From UBA3478 sp965662045 (GTDB lineage Bacteria > Bacteroidota > Bacteroidia > Flavobacteriales > Flavobacteriaceae): 64,000 bases of DNA. Under the pieces are notes generated by a model. That model did no database searches. It saw nothing but the letters and a program-made list of their open reading frames with translations, and was not told where the DNA came from. This document shows positions 62,842 through 64,000 of this stretch, piece after piece. Positions within the stretch are counted from its first letter, which is position 1; every line of letters begins with the position of its first letter. The position numbers were made by a program, and so were the translations under genes. The DNA is taken from positions 62,001-126,000 of the forward strand of contig CBFIGE010000003.1 of NCBI GenBank assembly GCA_965662045.1, written 5' to 3'.

Positions 62842-64000
62842 TTAAAGATTAGATTTGTCGGTTAATGCTCTAAAGCGCAAAGAGGCCAGTATTCCTATAA
62901 ATGCAAAAATAGCCAAAAGCAAAAATACCAGTTGATGACCTAGTAGCCCAGGATAGTTATCTAACAAAACTCCCATTACAGGTCCCATGAAAATATCTGG
63001 GGTATAACCGACTACAGAAATGATCCCCACTGCTGTTCCCGTAAAAGCATAGGGAATATGTCCTTCTTGAATCGAGGCGAAGTAGAGTGTTCTCAAGCCA
63101 TAAGTCGCAATGGCCGTGATAATTAAAGAAAAAATAAAAAAACTACTCAAAGGAGCTATGAGCTGACCTGAAGCAAATAATAGTGCTCCACATAAAAGCA
63201 GTCCGAACCCTCTAACGAGCCATTTAGAACTTGACGATTTATCGGCGGCAAATCCTATTATAACACAAATGAGAGGGCGCAAGTACATTTGATAGGAACC
63301 AACTTTTGCTGCATCTACTTCGTTAAACAACATTATTTCTGCTGCATATAGAGAAAGAATATCTGTTACCTTATAGCCGCAATAAGCACAAAGAACAATA
63401 ACAATCAATAGTCCAACAGCCGGAAATCGTGAAACTTTTAAGATGGTTTGAAAGGAATTGTTTAAGATAAAGTTCGCTTCTTTATCGACTTGCCTCGTAT
63501 TTTCTAAAAAGAAAAAAACTAAAACCCCAACTAGCATAATCATTGCTGAGGTGTATAAAATTACCGTTTTGAAAGCCTCTCTTTTCTGGGTAAACGAAGT
63601 GCTGATAACATCTTCGGGTATGAGGTGAGCAAATATAAAAATACCTAAAGCTCCAATCGACGCAGCCACAGCACCTCGACCACCTTCCAAAAATCCAAAG
63701 GCTTTTCCTTGATTCGATGTGCCTCCCCAGTTTCTTGTGGCCTTAATCATGGCAGACCAAAACAAAAATGTCGTAGAAAAGCCCCAGTATCCATAAAGCC
63801 ATTGCAACTGATTAAAATTTGGAAATTGGGCCAGAACTAATCCTCCTAAAGCTGTTAAGCAAAGGGCTGTACCCATCAATTTACGAGGTTCGTACTTGTC
63901 CGCTAATGTTCCTCCCAACAGGTAAGAGACCAGCGCAATAATACCATAAGTGGAGTATAGGGTGCCTAATTGTAAATTATCCAATTGAAATACCTCTAAA
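62842..64000 (-). CDS. MFS transporter, C-terminal fragment
   Basis: The gene is cut by the right edge of the window: the frame continues upstream of the apparent TTG at 63984 (LEVFQLDNLQLGTLYSTYG). About ten helices remain. GGTLADKYEPRKLMG is the MFS loop 2-3 motif, and GFLEGGRGAVAASIG resembles the sugar-phosphate/organophosphate (OPA) branch. The substrate is unknown. It lies 10 bases upstream of the AhpD-like gene. Confidence 0.88.
   Translation of the reverse strand, partial: LEVFQLDNLQLGTLYSTYGIIALVSYLLGGTLADKYEPRKLMGTALCLTALGGLVLAQFPNFNQLQWLYGYWGFSTTFLFWSAMIKATRNWGGTSNQGKAFGFLEGGRGAVAASIGALGIFIFAHLIPEDVISTSFTQKREAFKTVILYTSAMIMLVGVLVFFFLENTRQVDKEANFILNNSFQTILKVSRFPAVGLLIVIVLCAYCGYKVTDILSLYAAEIMLFNEVDAAKVGSYQMYLRPLICVIIGFAADKSSSSKWLVRGFGLLLCGALLFASGQLIAPLSSFFIFSLIITAIATYGLRTLYFASIQEGHIPYAFTGTAVGIISVVGYTPDIFMGPVMGVLLDNYPGLLGHQLVFLLLAIFAFIGILASLRFRALTDKSNL

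Noticed and set aside
1..64000. CRISPR array, rRNA operon or insertion sequence
   Set aside because: No regularly spaced repeats, no rRNA-like stretches and no transposase genes were found.

Overview
The window is an AT-rich chromosomal segment of a Bacteroidota bacterium, most likely order Flavobacteriales. The evidence is a full-length SprA (type IX secretion/gliding translocon), a PorP/SprF-type protein, the alternative complex III operon, a DUF2723 protein, and promoters of the Bacteroidota type (TTTG, about 19 bases, TAnnTTTG). Shine-Dalgarno sequences are mostly absent and TTG/GTG starts are common. Most of the window is conserved housekeeping and respiratory content.

Layout. 0-5.3 kb: start of a DUF2723 membrane protein (minus), tRNA-Gln(UUG), then rimP-nusA-infB, and a SPOR-domain protein facing back. 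5.4-17 kb: alternative complex III (actABCDEF) followed directly by coxB and coxA, closed by a strong terminator. 17-31.5 kb: ruvB, queG, a sodium/solute symporter, NADP malic enzyme, ruvA, the 7-kb sprA, gcvH, a VanZ-like protein. 31.6-38.3 kb: tonB, a secreted metallo-beta-lactamase-fold protein (minus), then a second oxidase cluster: heme O synthase, two subunit III genes, subunit IV, a membrane-anchored thioredoxin-like protein, a SCO copper chaperone, a DUF420 protein and a small CxxC membrane protein. With actA-F and coxBA this makes a complete quinol-to-oxygen respiratory branch.

38.4-43.7 kb is an accessory island and the most unusual part. It holds a small HTH regulator, a 22-codon and a 48-codon peptide gene, a GNRA-capped hairpin, a secreted protein of unknown function, a 620-residue protein that joins a class I isoprenoid-synthase-like half (two DDxxD motifs) to a terpene-cyclase/prenyltransferase-like alpha-barrel half (DLDD motif), an M50 membrane metalloprotease, a double-glycine-leader peptide, two related mini-peptides, and a stand-alone C39 leader peptidase. 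From the 48-codon peptide gene onward nearly all genes overlap or abut. I read it as a candidate peptide natural-product or signalling-peptide locus with a terpenoid-type enzyme inside it. It sits directly upstream of a MacB-type ABC exporter, adaptor and TolC set (43.7-49.5 kb) that could export the product, although that exporter looks like ordinary chromosomal content.

49.5-57 kb: tsaB, mscS, an Nfu-type Fe-S scaffold, PorP/SprF, gamma carbonic anhydrase, fabD, a non-canonical Nramp-like transporter and an alpha/beta hydrolase. 57-60 kb (minus): a three-gene redox module made of a flavoreductase-ferredoxin-pentaheme cytochrome fusion, a DUF3365 heme protein, and a small membrane protein with two HX13H pairs as in ferric reductases. 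60-64 kb (minus): MOSC protein, DmpA-type P1 peptidase, AhpD-like protein, and an MFS transporter cut by the window end. No insertion sequence, CRISPR array or rRNA was seen. All functional calls rest on reading motifs; no database search was run.
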